64,000 nt of DNA from Pogostemon cablin (lineage: Eukaryota; Streptophyta; Magnoliopsida; Lamiales; Lamiaceae), in the NCBI GenBank assembly GCA_023678885.1, contig CM042996.1, positions 15,372,602-15,436,601 on the forward strand. The letters are read 5' to 3'. Shown here piece by piece: positions 12,644-25,199 of the stretch. Within the stretch, counting starts at the first letter, position 1; each line of letters begins with the position of its first letter. The position numbers and the translations under genes are program-made. Under the pieces are notes generated by a model. It was not told where the DNA came from, searched no databases, and worked only from the letters and a program-made list of their open reading frames with translations.

Positions 12644-12922
12644 AGTGAGGCTTGCGTACGCACGGCGCATGGAATACATTCTGTGCGACCTTTAGAAATT
12701 TAGTATTATGAGTAAGGGTACATTGCTTTGGTCTAAAAGGTATACACTTTAATTAATAAAAGGTACATCATTTTGTTCTAAAGGGTATACACTTTTCATT
12801 AATTTTTTTTTAGAAAATAAAGGGTACACATTTTTATACTAAAGAGTATACAATTTAACACAAAATTCTAAAGGCGCACAGAATGTAGTCCGTGCGCCTG
12901 GGTGCACAAGAATTTTTGCCTT
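12644..12922. mobile_element. MITE-like element with about 50-bp inverted ends
   Basis: The left end (GCGTACGCACGGCGCATGG, then TACATTCTGTGCGACCTTTAGAA) is the inverse of the right end (TTCTAAAGGCGCACAGAATGTA, then GTCCGTGCGCCTGGGTGCAC). The middle is AT-rich with internal TACAC repeats and no coding potential. The family is not assigned. Confidence 0.7.
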
Positions 12923-13740
12923 TATTATTCCTCCATCCCGGTATTGTATGGGTTTTAAGAAATATATATATTTTTAAGGGTGATTTTGGGTGTACCCACA
13001 ATATTTATAATTTTGTAAAAAATATTAACTATATTAATTTATTTAAAAGTTGAGATTAAATTAAAAATAATCTAACGAATAGATGCACCGTAGTTTAACT
13101 TTTTTTTTACTAACTTTTATAGATTTTTAGAGGATAATATTGTCTTGTTTGATTATATATATTATGTGTGTTTGGTAATATTGATAAATTTAAAATTAAA
13201 ATGTAATAGAGGTTGAGAATTAATATGGTTTTTCATTTTTTTAAGTGATAAATATATTATGAATAGATGTAAATAAAAAATGTGAAACTTGAGAAGAAAA
13301 TATGTTATGCATCTTAAAAAAGTTGTTACACTGCACCGAGCAGTGTGAAATGAAAATCTCTTTGAGTTAATATTTTCTATTTTGAGTATAGATTTTATCT
13401 CTCACCTATATATAATTCATCAAAAGGTTCGCAAAGGGAATAGGAGGGTGTAACAAAACAAAATGTAACATAAAAACTAAATCTATATTATAGAGTAGTA
13501 AGGATCAAGTAAAAACATTAGAATAAACAGCATCTTTATCAGGACCAAAATGATTTGCAAGAAAATTAGCGATTTGATCCTACCAATCTATCGTATTTAA
13601 AAATCTCCTTACATATAAGGTAATTAGACTATATCAGCATACATAAATAGACAACAGACACAACAGTTGATTCTTGAACTAAGTAGTCAGTAGATTAAGT
13701 AGACAAGTATAGTTATTCCTTGTGATTCATTAGGTTGCAA
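12923..13740. other. Intergenic AT-rich stretch
   Basis: CTCCATCCCGG at about 12931 looks like a Stowaway end, and GAATAGGAGGGTG at about 13439 may be a weak partner. Otherwise this is the 3' flank of the hydrolase gene with nothing recognised. Confidence 0.4.
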
Positions 13741-13750
13741 GATAACAACC

Positions 13751-16700
13751 CTACAAAGCTTTTCTCCCAAGCTCATCGAGCATGGTGAATAAAGCTTCAC
13801 ACATTTCACAGGCATCGGGCTCGCCGGGCTCTTTCTTCCAAGAAGAGTACACCATCCACGAATGATCGAGTTTCCTACTGGGCTTCACGACAACAGAACC
13901 CGGAACTTCAGCATCACGGCATGTCACAAGGCCGTCGCTCTTCTCTCCGTACCTTAGTTGGAGGTGGAGCGCAGTGAGAGCCATAGCAGCAGAGACGGGG
14001 ACTATAACAGGCACCTTCCGCGCTGCGACAACCACATCTTCTCTATCCTCCTCGCTTAACATTTGAGGTAACCAAGGAAGTTCCGCATGCGCAATGTGTG
14101 ACATAGTGGCAATGACTCCTGGTGCTACACTTGCCTCGGAGTGGAAGGAGATGAGAGGTATATTATCAGGAAGTTTGTGGTTGCGGATGAATTCTTTCCG
14201 TTTGTCGTACGTGAGATCCTCGAGTGATCTTATGTCACCCTGTTAAAAGGCATACAGGAAACAGCATCACTAAATTAAAGTAGAATAAAACAAAGTAGCA
14301 AGGACAAGAATATAGCAAAGAACATATATGCAATGGTATGTTATATTGTTATACCTGGAATTTTAAAAGTACTAGACATTCTCTGATGTAAATACTTCTC
14401 TTTTCAGAATTAGAAACTAAGATCTTAGTGCTTTCGATTCATAGAGTAGCTCAAAAAACAAATCGAGCACATCATACGGCTTAATGATGGAACTCTACTA
14501 TTCCAAGTAACTTAAGATCAGTACCGTTCCATTAAAACTGATTCCTTTCCTAATAAAGTTGCGCAAACTAAACAAAATCATTCAAATGGCCTATTATAAT
14601 TTATAAAAATCATATACTTTCCCATTTCTCACTACTATCATACCATTACTATTCCCATTTCTTGTAACAAACCAAACAGCCCCTGCAAAAATCTTGAAGT
14701 AAACTTGGTTCATATAATATACTACTCCTTAAGCTCCAATTGACAATTGTTATCTCCAGATCATATTTTTTATTCTCTCCAACACATCAAAGATACACAT
14801 ATTCAGGTGGGAATAATGGAAACAGAGAAAGTTACCTTAATCAGTTTGCAAATCAGAAACTCCATGATGCGCCGGGTTTCCTTATCAGCAACCTGGCCTT
14901 CACGAAGAATATCAGAAGCTATAGGTGTTCCACCATACGGACTTTGGACTAATGCCAATCCCGCAATTTTATCTCTCAGTTCTTGAGAGTAAATGGACAA
15001 AGCAGCAGCAGCATCAACACCACCCTTGCTGTGACCAAGCAACATCACACGTTTGCCAGACCCCCAGTATAATTCCTCTATATATTGCTTAAGTTCCCAA
15101 GCATTGTGTTCCACGGATGCCTTAGCAATATATCAAAGGAATGACAAAAAATTTTAATAATTTGATTTTTGAAAGGGAGGTTGGAGCGTTGCGGCAAGGA
15201 CAACTACTTAAATTTAAGTTTTACAGATCATATAATGCAAACAAACTGAAGTACCTCACTATGGATTTTAGCAATATGGCAAGCCAATCCCATCTTTGAG
15301 AAAAACCTCTTTGTACTTACAAAGTATAAGGGGCCATGATTGCTGAATAGTCCTGATTTTTTCATTACATCCACATGGTGATGTATAAGATCACAATAAA
15401 TGAATCCATCTAATTAAATTCAAATTGAGAATGCAAGATAGGGGAAACCTGGAATAAGGAGGTAAACAAAAGAATCAGGTAGTTTATGCACCCCGTTCCT
15501 GAATAATTATTGAACAAAACATGAGATCTAATTGTTATATGTGAACTCGAGATTTACAAGGACACTACTTCTTAAAACAAGATAGAAAACATACATGATA
15601 TAATTTAGGAGGAAGCTTAGAGTGCGAATGGTAATAAGAAATTTCTAATTTTCGATCAGTTTAAGAGTGATAAAATTTTGGAATTCAAGTTATACAGATA
15701 CTTGAGGATGAGTGACCTATATACATTATCATGTTCTAACTGGCCCGAAAACACCATTTTATACAATGAATATATTGCGATGGATTAGACCTAGAGCAAC
15801 TCAATGTAAATAATAATACAAAGGCGCAACGTATCTGGGAAGAAAAATTACAAATTTGGCAGCATTCAACAATTAACCTTTAGGGCGAGCAGTTTGAGAC
15901 ATACAAAGAAAATGAATAAAGAATAAACAATCGATAAACTTGTATATACAGACCGTATAAACATATTGTGTTAAAGTAACTGAGTAATTCACAAATTCTG
16001 TAATCGAGATGGTGTACCTAATGCCTTCTAACAGTTCAAGGAATCTAGCTGAACCATCCTCCACTGGAGCCATACCAGGAGCATTCTGCAACCACCCAAT
16101 GTCATCGGAAGACCCATGCAAAGTTTTCAGAACTCGAGATACAACACTGCAAATTCCAGGATGAATGTTACTAACACATACAATGTTTGATATTGCGTGA
16201 ACTAGTTAATGGATACTTTTGTACTTGTGAAAAGCATATATCATAATCAAAGCATAACCCTTTCACCTTTGGATGTGAGCTTGCGCGCATCTCATATGAT
16301 AACAAAAACATCGATAAGATGCCATAGCTGACCTCCAAGCAAACTCAAAAAACAATATAGGGAGTTTCAAACTACAAACAACATGATAATCAATGGGGTG
16401 TTATAAATTAGAGAATAATCTGACCCAGGATTAATTAAACCATGTATTGGTCCGGAAATTAAAACACTAGTTCGCAAGAAATGCATAAAAAAAAGCACCA
16501 GAGTTTTAGCTTTACCCTTTAAAAATGAAGCGGACACCCCTATTATAATTTCTATTCACAATTTCTAATCCTGAATTTATGAATGATTGGTGCTCCATGT
16601 CTGAGGCATCTCTTTCAAGAAGTTGTAACCTTGTGCTGGAGTTACAATCTCTTGAGGAAGATGCATAATCCACAGAAGAAAATTTGTGATCATTAAAGGT

Positions 16701-17025
16701 TGAAAAAGTAAGTTGTGGGCCATAGGAATTAATGCCTGAATCTCTTAACAATCGAACCAGATCCCTCAACACGATATCTTCTGCAAGAACATAGTGTTCA
16801 AAGGGAAAAAAGAGGTCAGAGAGAGAAGAGTTTGACGAAAGCAAATATTAGTTAAAGAGTTGATCTTAAGGAAACCATTAAGTGGGAAAAGGAAACAAAG
16901 AGCTCACCAATAAATTCAATTACTCGACGGGTTATGCAGGAAGTTAAGCTTAAAAGACGTGAAAAAATATCATCCATTTCTGCAAAGGAAGAACAACATA
17001 CTGCAGAACAATTATGGGTTTCCAT
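13751..17025 (-). CDS. Plant alpha/beta hydrolase (lipase-like), uncharacterised
   Basis: Seven coding exons on the minus strand: 17025-16908, 16780-16516, 16146-16018, 15498-15449, 15352-15255, 15120-14836, 14239-13751. All phases agree, giving 477 residues from Met at 17025. It resembles the plant lipase-like family that includes Arabidopsis At1g10040. Visible features are a VYLLIPG strand and loop, the nucleophile elbow GHSKG (Ser251), VQSPYGGTPIASDI after it, a candidate acid in SDGLV (Asp417) and a candidate histidine in LDHSWMV (His441). The N-terminal 170 residues are variable and Ser-rich. The first coding exon has an acceptor at 17059 and stays open 33 nt upstream of the chosen Met, so a further 5' exon may exist; a T/C-rich candidate 5' UTR lies near 19400-19560 on the minus strand. 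Substrate unknown. Confidence 0.82.
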
Positions 17026-17058
17026 GGCACCACACGATCCAGACAATGAGTAAATGAC

Positions 17059-19440
17059 CTGGAAACAAGTCCAATATTCAACTGTGATCAAGCATACAAG
17101 AAAAGACTGGAATAATAATGTTAAAACAAGAAAGTATAGCAGGGTTAATCTTAATGCATATAAAACCAAAACATATTAGTAACACATCACTGCAAGCCTC
17201 CAGCAAAATTATTCTAGAATAGGATGGAGGACTACTACGCAGATGGAAATAAAGAAAAACTCCACTCAATCATTGCACCAACTAGGTATAAGACTCCAAA
17301 AATAACTGCAATAACATACCCTATTAAAGTGACACTATTTGTGGCCCAACACAATTCTTAAGGTGGTTACCCATGTTTCCAACTGTTTTTCATACTAATT
17401 TACAGTATAAGTGATCAAATTCAGTATCTCATAAAAATATGCTATTTCTTCTCTAATTAATAGTGGACATGTTGGTAAGAGAACTGAGGTCAACCTAAAA
17501 ATAAAATTGTTAGTGATATAATTAGAAGTTTTGATTTGATGCTTAAGAAATAAGTTGAACATAAGAGATTTAATGAGTTCACGTTGTGAACATGTGTTCA
17601 TATAAACTACATTGATTAACAAGTAAAGATGCATACTTTAATTAATTGTTGTGTGCTGAGAAGGTGAGCTATTACTAAATAGAGTAATAAATTATTTTCC
17701 TAGCGACTTAGGAAATGATATTGAACCTAGGCTGCTGTTAATTCTTTAAATATAATGTGTTCTTGTCTCAATGTAAGATTTTCTTGTAGTCGAGATTATT
17801 TGGCAAAATAAACCATATTGCATGTACAAAATACTCTTTCAATGATCACATAGGACACATATTCGTATTTCAGAGCCCATATTTAGACAGCAATAACTAA
17901 AATGACAAAATTCTAATACAATTCTGTCTTTTTAACCTTCAAATGGTCCTAGGCTTCTCTTTGCTACAATACTGGGTCTTCATTTCTCTTTGTGGTCTTT
18001 TCCCGCTCTGTGCAAATTTTCCAAATTAACATTAAAAACCAGGTCTTTTTGAAAATTTTTCATTCTAAAGACACAAGTAGCATTTTGTTCATGTTGAAAC
18101 ATGTATATATTAAACAAGAATTAAGTAAGAAAGCAGATTGTTAAAAGATCAATCATTCAGTAATAAAGCGGGCAAAAATTATGCCCACCATATGCACAGT
18201 TCAGGAGCATCAAAGCTGGTTAAAAATCATGACTAAAATAATAGGAACTCTTGGCTATTCCATAAGAATATGAAGCTTGATTTTCCAACTAAGAAAGGTC
18301 AAAGCGTGGCAGATGTCTCCCATACACCTGTATCACTAAACAATCTATCGATCCACTGTCTCTAGTTTCAATTCCAAAATTCTTTCAGAGGAACTCTTTA
18401 TTATCTCAAAAGTTGGAAAATGAAGAGGGTAGAATATTTTCATAATTAGTTAGTGAAAGGGTAACAAGTCTTTACAGCATATATATCATATCATGCAGTG
18501 AAGGTAATAATGTAATGGGAAACCGAGAAATTGGCAATAACACGTGTGGAAGTAGATGTTACTTTTAGGACTTAATACATATAAGAAGTAAAAGAATTAT
18601 GTAAATTTTAAGAATAAATAACAATCACCAATTTCCGAATGTTTAAGAATATAGTTTACGACAACACAATATAAATGACAATCCATTTTTTCATTCACCA
18701 ATGAAATAGGAGTACATCAATACTCTCAATAGAGTGCACATTAAACAGGCTTGGTGTTTGTTAGCTCTTACCAAACCACTTTTCCAAAGAGTAATAATCA
18801 GTAAAAGGCAAAAATCCTTAACATGTAAGAAATTACTGCAAAAATGATCTTCGTATCTTATTGGCTATACCCTAGCATTCACAGAAGACCATAAAATTCA
18901 AAATGCATATGGTTTAGAGTGTTGGGACATTAAAGGCGCACATCTCCAAGAATTTCCCAATGACATCACCCGTCTAAGGTACTTGAATTTAAGAAAGAAC
19001 AAAGTAAACATGATTCCCAGTTCCAAAACGAACCTTTCTTATCTTGAAACCATAGATCTAAAAGAAACTGATGTCACCGAGCTTCCACAAGAAACATCAC
19101 ATCTGCAGAGCCTCTGTCACCTATTTGTCCACAAAATTGACTCAGTTGCAGGTCATAATGTTGCCCACTCGACTCAATGTGTTAATCTGAATGAAGGGAT
19201 CAGCAACTTAACAAACCTATAGGACCTATCTCGTGTAAATTTAGGCATCCTTTAAGAAATTAGAAAACTGGGACTCACCGGGCTCAATCAAGCAGGAAAA
19301 CTGTAGATATTTGCGTGCAGCCGTTGAATTGATAGAGAATCAGAGAACACTGGATTTATCCTCAGCCACAAGAGAAGAGATTCATGATCAATATATTAAA
19401 ATGCTGTGCTTGGCGAAGAGAGAGATTTAAGGTGAGGCGT
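17059..19440 (-). other. Probable long 5' intron or flank of the hydrolase gene
   Basis: On the minus strand, 17059 is a good acceptor and there is no convincing start codon until the pyrimidine-rich stretch near 19400-19560. If that stretch is the first exon, it is non-coding and the intron is about 2.4 kb. The interval contains an NLR remnant in the opposite orientation. This is inference; no transcript evidence is available. Confidence 0.45.
18880..19430 (+). pseudogene. NLR (RPM1-like) LRR fragment, degraded
   Basis: The plus strand encodes leucine-rich repeats of the CC-NLR type: CWDIKGAHLQEFPNDITRLR, YLNLRKNKVNMIPSS, NLSYLETIDLKETDVTELPQ, HLQSLCHLFVHK, GISNLTNL. A stop follows. Continuation is seen in another frame (CRYLRAAVELIENQRTLDLS, then IHDQYIKMLCLAK) after further stops. 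No NB-ARC domain and no start are present. It is a remnant of a disease-resistance gene, not a working gene. Length and boundaries are approximate. Confidence 0.75.
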
Positions 19441-19599
19441 TTTCAGATCAGATTAAGCAGATACAGAAATTATAGGATTTCGTTGTCGAACATTGATGGA
19501 GGGAGTTCGATTCAGACTCGCGGTGAAGCCATGGAGTGAGAGAGATGGGAGAGAGAAGCTGCAGAGCAGAGCAGGGAGCGAGAATCTTAACGATGCTTA

Positions 19600-20020
19600 T
19601 ATTTATTTGAATTTAATTTCTGTATTTTCATTTTTAATTACAGAAAATAATCAAATGTATTGAACACAAAATTCCTTTATTATCCTTATCTAATTAGGCC
19701 ATTTCCAACTTAAAACTTAAAAGTATTTTATTTTCTAATGATTATTTTAAAATATTTTTATTTATTTTTTATTAAACATATTTTACTATATTATAATAGT
19801 TTTTTATATGTTATTACTTCTCATCAATTAATCAATACAATTACTTATATACGTTATCACATTTTATTATTTTTCCGAGAAGAGTTTTATGAGACGACCT
19901 CATACAAGTATTTATCATTTTCTTGTTATATTCTCTATATTTTATTTTACTAACATCTGGTCTCTCACACAACACTTTCAAGTTTCAACAACACTACTTT
20001 TGCGGGGTCATTTTTCCTAA
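19600..20020. other. Intergenic AT-rich stretch
   Basis: AT-rich with long T runs; no gene recognised. The last three bases (TAA) are the target-site copy of the neighbouring Harbinger element. Confidence 0.5.
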
Positions 20021-21134
20021 GGTCATCTCCAATCTATTACCCTTTTACCCAAAAATTTGGGTAAAAGGGTACAATGTCCTCCAATGGCTATCATTTTTAC
20101 CCAAATTTTTTGGGTAAAAGGGAAACTTTACCAAAAATTGGGCAAATTTGGGTGTTACCCAAATTTGTTACCCAAATATTTTTTTTCTTTTACAATTATT
20201 TTTAATACTCAACTTAAATATAATAATATTTATATATATATATTTTTAATCACTCTTAATAATTATTTTAATTGTTAAATATATATTTATGTTTTTTATA
20301 TTTTATATAATTAATATATAATAAATTATGTGACATTAAAATAATTTAAAAAATTACTTTATGCACAATTAAAATTACATATTACATAAAAAAATTATAT
20401 TGAAAATTAAAAAAGATAAACATACAAATACATTTGACACTAGACATATGAATAAATATCCTAAAACTTAAACAATATTACAATAAATAAAAATAAAAAT
20501 ACAAACACAAATACAAATACTTAAAAAATAAAACAACATATTAATATTTATTCTCACAATTAAAATGTGATCTTGATGCACTTATTATTGACTACGTAGA
20601 ATCACCAACTATAAATATTAAAATGGGGGATGATGACGATTCTCAATTCCAGGAATTTCTGACTCGATTTAGAAAAATAAAAAATCGTGATGCTCACTAT
20701 GAACTTCGAGATGCATTAATTGATCATATTTGGGAACTGTATTTATCTGAGGATTAAAATTTAAAAGTTTATATCTTTTATTTGTATGTGTTGTTTTATG
20801 CAATTATCATATGTTGTTTATATATTTCTTTAATTTCATTTTGATATTTATTTTGATATAATTTGTAAAATTTATACAACATTAAAATTTAGAAATTAAA
20901 TTTAAAATTTAAATATAAATTAATTAATACAAAATAGAAATATATTATTTAATTAATAATTTAAAATTAGAGGGATAAATAATCAATTTAGAATATTATA
21001 ATTATTTAAATTTAATAAAATAATATTTTTAATAAGATTCTATATAATATTCCCTTTTGCACCAAATTTTGGGTAAAAATCAAATCACCAAAAAAAATTT
21101 GATGATTTGGATAACAAACCCCATTGGGTTGCCC
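20021..21134 (+). mobile_element. PIF/Harbinger-derived non-autonomous element
   Basis: The element is flanked by TAA at 20018-20020 and 21135-21137, the PIF/Harbinger target-site signature. It has inverted ends GGTCATCTCCAAT and ATTGGGTTGCCC. The left 150 bp holds repeated TTACCCAAATTTGGGTAA palindromes, a structure common at the ends of these elements. It is 1,114 bp, far shorter than autonomous elements, and retains only the 3' end of a transposase-family gene. Confidence 0.8.
20623..20757 (+). pseudogene. C-terminal tail of a PIF/Harbinger transposase-family ORF
   Basis: A 44-codon open stretch ends in TAA. It contains RFRKIKNRDAHYELRDALID followed by HIWELYLSED, the typical C-terminal tail of plant Harbinger transposase-related (ALP1/HARBI1-like) proteins, which end in forms such as ELRNALIEHLW. 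The DDE catalytic region is missing, so this is a deletion remnant. It is open and short, so residual translation cannot be excluded. Confidence 0.65.
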
Positions 21135-21137
21135 TAA

Positions 21138-21818
21138 ATGCTTAGCCAACCCAAAATCCAAACTTCAACCACCAAAAGAACTTTAAAAAAGAGAGAGAGA
21201 GAAAAAAAAAAAGAGCTAAGTGACATCTCATCAGTAGGACACAAAGTTTATTTGAAGCAAGCAAATATCAACATTAAGTCATTAACACACCCTAATACAT
21301 ATATAGTACACAACAGTGATCATGACACATGTTTTTATTTTCTTCTGCAGAGACTAAAATTGGCTGAGAATGATTTTGTTGTTTCATCTCAATATTCACT
21401 CTGCTACCTTTGCCTTGTCTGCTAGACATGTCTTCTTCAAAGCTGGATTACGGTACAACTCGAACGACAGTTCATCTCAACAGTTTTCAGCTGACCAACC
21501 CCGTAAACTTGCCACTATAACTCTTTATATAGGTGTGAATATCGTAGAATGTATCCATAAAGCTCACTCCATGTCATTGTTTGTGGTATAAATGCTCTCA
21601 AGTACACTTGCTTTTCAGATGTTCATAAACATTCAGGGTACATCCGGCCACGGTAGGTTCCTTTGTTTCGATACACAAGCCATCGCAGTTGATCATGAAA
21701 GTAGTTGTTAAATCAATCAAAAGTGATTTGCATAAATGTACATATTGGGAAGCAGGGTGGCAGATTCGTTGTTATTACCCACATTGCCATCCTCCATCAT
21801 GTGCAACATAATTGTGAG
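21138..21818. other. Stretch between Harbinger derivative and LTR
   Basis: Low-complexity GAGAGA/AAAA near 21190-21215. No gene or element recognised in the remainder. Confidence 0.5.
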
Positions 21819-22564
21819 TGTTATGGGTGTTTATACCCTCATATAAGGTGTGGCTTATACGCGCAGTACGACCCGGAAGATAAGCGAGATTAAGGAAAGA
21901 GTGAGATTTCAACACACGCTGACGGGGTAAAAGGCAGAAAAAGCCGACACCGAGGATAAGACCTCGGCTGACTGGGCAGAAAGCAGAAGGCAGAATTACA
22001 TGCCAATACCGAGGGTGAGGTCGGCATCAACTATCGGTCTCTTACCGTCGGCCTGCTACCCCTCGGCGTATACTCTCAGCCCATCGACTATCGGCTATCA
22101 GCCCGATATTATGTTCAGACCGTAAGAAGACACGCGTTCTACGTGGAGACAACTTGTTAGGACCGCATCATACCTTCTTACAGACAAGATTCCCTTGGAG
22201 GGACACGTAGCAACGTTTGGCAAACCAAAGGGGGACCATTCACAAAATATCTCCATTATAAGACAAGGGATCTGCAGCATACAAAGACACGATACTGGGG
22301 TTCACAAGACTTGGTTGGCACTCTACTTCAACATCATCTTCTCCATTCTACTTCATCTCTCTAAAAACTCACTTGTATTTCTCTCTCTACTGTGTAATGT
22401 TCCTTCATGAAACTTGGAATACCAACATCAATAATAAAAAGGGCTCCCAATTTACGGGGCGACGGAGGAAACTATTGTGTTTGATGTGTCCGTTTTAGTG
22501 TCAGTTAATTTCTTCTCCAAACTTGTTTTATCTTAATCTAACCCGCTAAAAACGACCATCAACA
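21819..22564 (+). repeat. 5' LTR of the Gypsy-type element
   Basis: It starts TGTTATGGGTGTTTATACC and ends with ACCATCAACA, two bases before the primer binding site. A TATA-like CATTATAAGA lies at about 22252 and an AATAATAAAAA poly(A)-like signal at about 22428. CCGAGG/CCTCGG and TATCGG motifs recur. The left border rests on the TG start and is less certain than the right. Confidence 0.7.
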
Positions 22565-22566
22565 TC

Positions 22567-22584
22567 TGGCGCCATCTGTGGGAA
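22567..22584 (+). other. Primer binding site (tRNA PBS)
   Basis: TGGCGCCATCTGTGGGAA sits two bases after the LTR end. It starts with TGG, the complement of the tRNA CCA end, and TGGCGCC fits plant tRNAs ending GGCGCCA such as tRNA-Asp. Very similar PBS sequences occur in many plant Gypsy elements. Confidence 0.8.
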
Positions 22585-23181
22585 ATCAATCTGCCCAGTT
22601 CTTGTGGTTTTCTCCATCGCTGCCGCCATCACCAACATGAGTTAATTTATTTTCACCATTCTTGTTCTTTCTGCTACCAAAAAAACACAAAACTCTCTCT
22701 TATTTCTCTTTCTAGAACACAAAAGAAGATCTGGTTGCAAAACTATTTTGTTTGAAACATACTACCATCTACTCTCAATAATCTTTTCCTTTGTGGGGGA
22801 GATCTAGAAGCTATGAGCCATTTTTCTATGTGGATTTCTACAAGGCCTTCTACTTCGGCATGGAGAAGAAGCAGAAAAAGACTCGGTGGTGCAGATGGTT
22901 AGCGCGTGTAATCCCTATTGCCCGAAGGAGAAAGGGAATCCCGTGAAGAAGACAGAAAATAGAAACGGATCTGGAAGAAACTATTGGTACAGCGTGTACC
23001 GTTAGGAAAGAAGACGACTGAGGTAGCTCGGTTTGTTACAACGTGTGCCACACCCAAAGAAAGCAATCATCGACAAATTCTTCACAGCAAGAAAGTAAAC
23101 TTCTGTTTTTAGTTTTCATACTCTGTTCTTTTCTTGTTTGGGAAAAGATCTGAGAAAAATGCTGGAAGTCGATCCCATGGA

Positions 23182-23493
23182 AGAAGAGGGACCATTATCC
23201 ACGAACATGCCTCAGCTCCCCCGGTTCAGCCGACAAGGTTGAGGTTCAACAGTGTTCGCGGAGTGGTCGAGATCCTCCTGATGAAAGAAGAGGGACCATT
23301 ATCCATGAACATGCATCAGCTTCCCCGGTTCAGCCGACAAGGTTGAGCTTCGACGGTGTTCGTGGAGTGGCCGAGATCCTCCTAATGAAATAAGAGGGAC
23401 CATTATCCACGAACATGCCTCAGCTCCCCCGGTTCAGCAGACAAGGTTGAGGTTCGACTATATTCGTGGAGTGGATGCACCGGTATTTGAGAT
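23182..23493 (+). repeat. Three tandem copies of a 104-bp unit
   Basis: Units begin with AGAAGAGGGACCATTATCC or a close variant at 23182, 23286 and 23390, exactly 104 bp apart. Each carries CCGGTTCAGC(C/A)GACAAGGTTGAG and a TTCGTGGAGTGG-type end. They lie in the retrotransposon leader and have no convincing coding capacity. Confidence 0.9.
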
Positions 23494-25199
23494 AAAAAAG
23501 AAAGAAATAAAGGAGAAAAACGTGTATCGTTGTGGAAAAAAGAAAAATTCTGGGTATAGCTCAGTTGGTTAGAGCGTGGGTTGCTCGTAATCGAAAGAAG
23601 GAGGCCGAGGGTGTTTAGCACATCCTTCCAGATAAGAGGCAGAGTTCTCTACATGAAGAAGAGGATGTACTCATCTTAAGAGATGACTCGGAGCTTACGG
23701 ACGAAGAAGGAAGAGAAAACTTGGTGTTGCGTTTGGCTAGCACGTCGTATCCCCTGTTTCTCAAAGAAGAAAATGAGATCCAAGATCTGGAACAAGACCA
23801 ACGCGTGTCGCTGGTCACCAAAATAAGAAAGAAATCAGGAGATCCTGAGACAGAGAAGAGCATGTGTCGCTCAAACCAAAGCAAAAAGAAGAAGAGGGCG
23901 TGTCGCAGTGCGGAAAGGAGAAGAAGACATGTATAGTTTGGTTGGTTAGAGGGTGGGTTGTTCATTGTGGAGAGGCCGAAGTCCTTCACGTGAAGAAGAG
24001 GAATGACTCATCTTTAGAGATGACTCGGAGGTAACATCTCCAACATTAAATTTGCAAAATAAAAAAAAATGTGGAAGAATGAAATAAGAATAATATGGCA
24101 TGTTCTACGTATTTTCTTATTGAGTTATGCTCAATCGGTTAAAGCGTACTTTACGTATGCTTTATGATAAATTTGGAGAAGAAAGAATATTTTATATGTT
24201 CTTCATGTTTAATTAATGCTAAGCGTGATATAGAGAAAGCTTTGGGTTTGCGGTTCAGCTTCAGTTAAGACATGTTGGGGTAATACCCATAAAGAAAAGG
24301 AAGAAATAATAAGAAAACAAGAAAAGATACCGAGGCTAAGAGAGGGTGTCAATGGTTTACTTCGGATGCTGAGGTTCAACTTTCGGAGATGAACCCACGT
24401 GGAAAAGTAAGAAGAGGAAAAGAGGTGGGAAAGGAAACAGTTATAAAAGTCGAGAAGAAGATAAAGAAAGATATGAGCTGGAATAGCTCAGCTGGTTAGA
24501 GCGTGTGTCGCTCATCAATTGGGAAACATGCCAAGGCCGATCAACACAAAAAGAAAGGAAAGCAAAAATGGGGTGGCCGATGATATTTGGGAAGATAGCT
24601 CAGTTGGTTAGAGCATTCCATCAACTATAAATACGTTGGGATGAGACCCACAAAAAGGGAAAGCAGAAATATACATCTAAAAAAAGAGAATAAAGAATAT
24701 TGAAAGAGCTGAGACCATGAACAGTTGAAGGAAGCCGAAGTCGAGGCATTAGTTTGGGTTCAGCTGAGATCTCATTTGTAGCTCAGTGGATTAGAGCGTA
24801 TTTTTCGTATCAACGGTATACGTTGGGATTATGCCAGAAAGGAAATAAAAAAAGGTACCGAAGCCGAGTGCCAAGGCCGAGGAAAAAGGGTTCAGCTGGC
24901 CGAGGAGAAGTCTAAGTTTGAGTTCAACTAAGATCGAATTTATAGCTCAGTTGGTTAGAGCGTGTTTTACTCATCAACTGTCGAGATGAGATATGTAAGA
25001 GATAAGAAAAGAAAATTCCACGTGGCGGAAGATCCAGTGAAAAAAGCTGAGGCCGAAGAGAATCACAAGTTTGATTCAGTTAAAATTGGATTTGTAGCTT
25101 AGTTGGTTAGAGCGTATTTTTCTCAATATGTCGGGATGTGGCCAATAAGAGAGAATGAGAAAGCCGAAAAGAATGACGTGGTCAATCCCACGTGGATAC

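Noticed and set aside
23615..23989. 124-codon open frame on the minus strand
   Set aside because: Antisense of the purine-rich leader; Ser/Leu-rich low complexity with no family resemblance.
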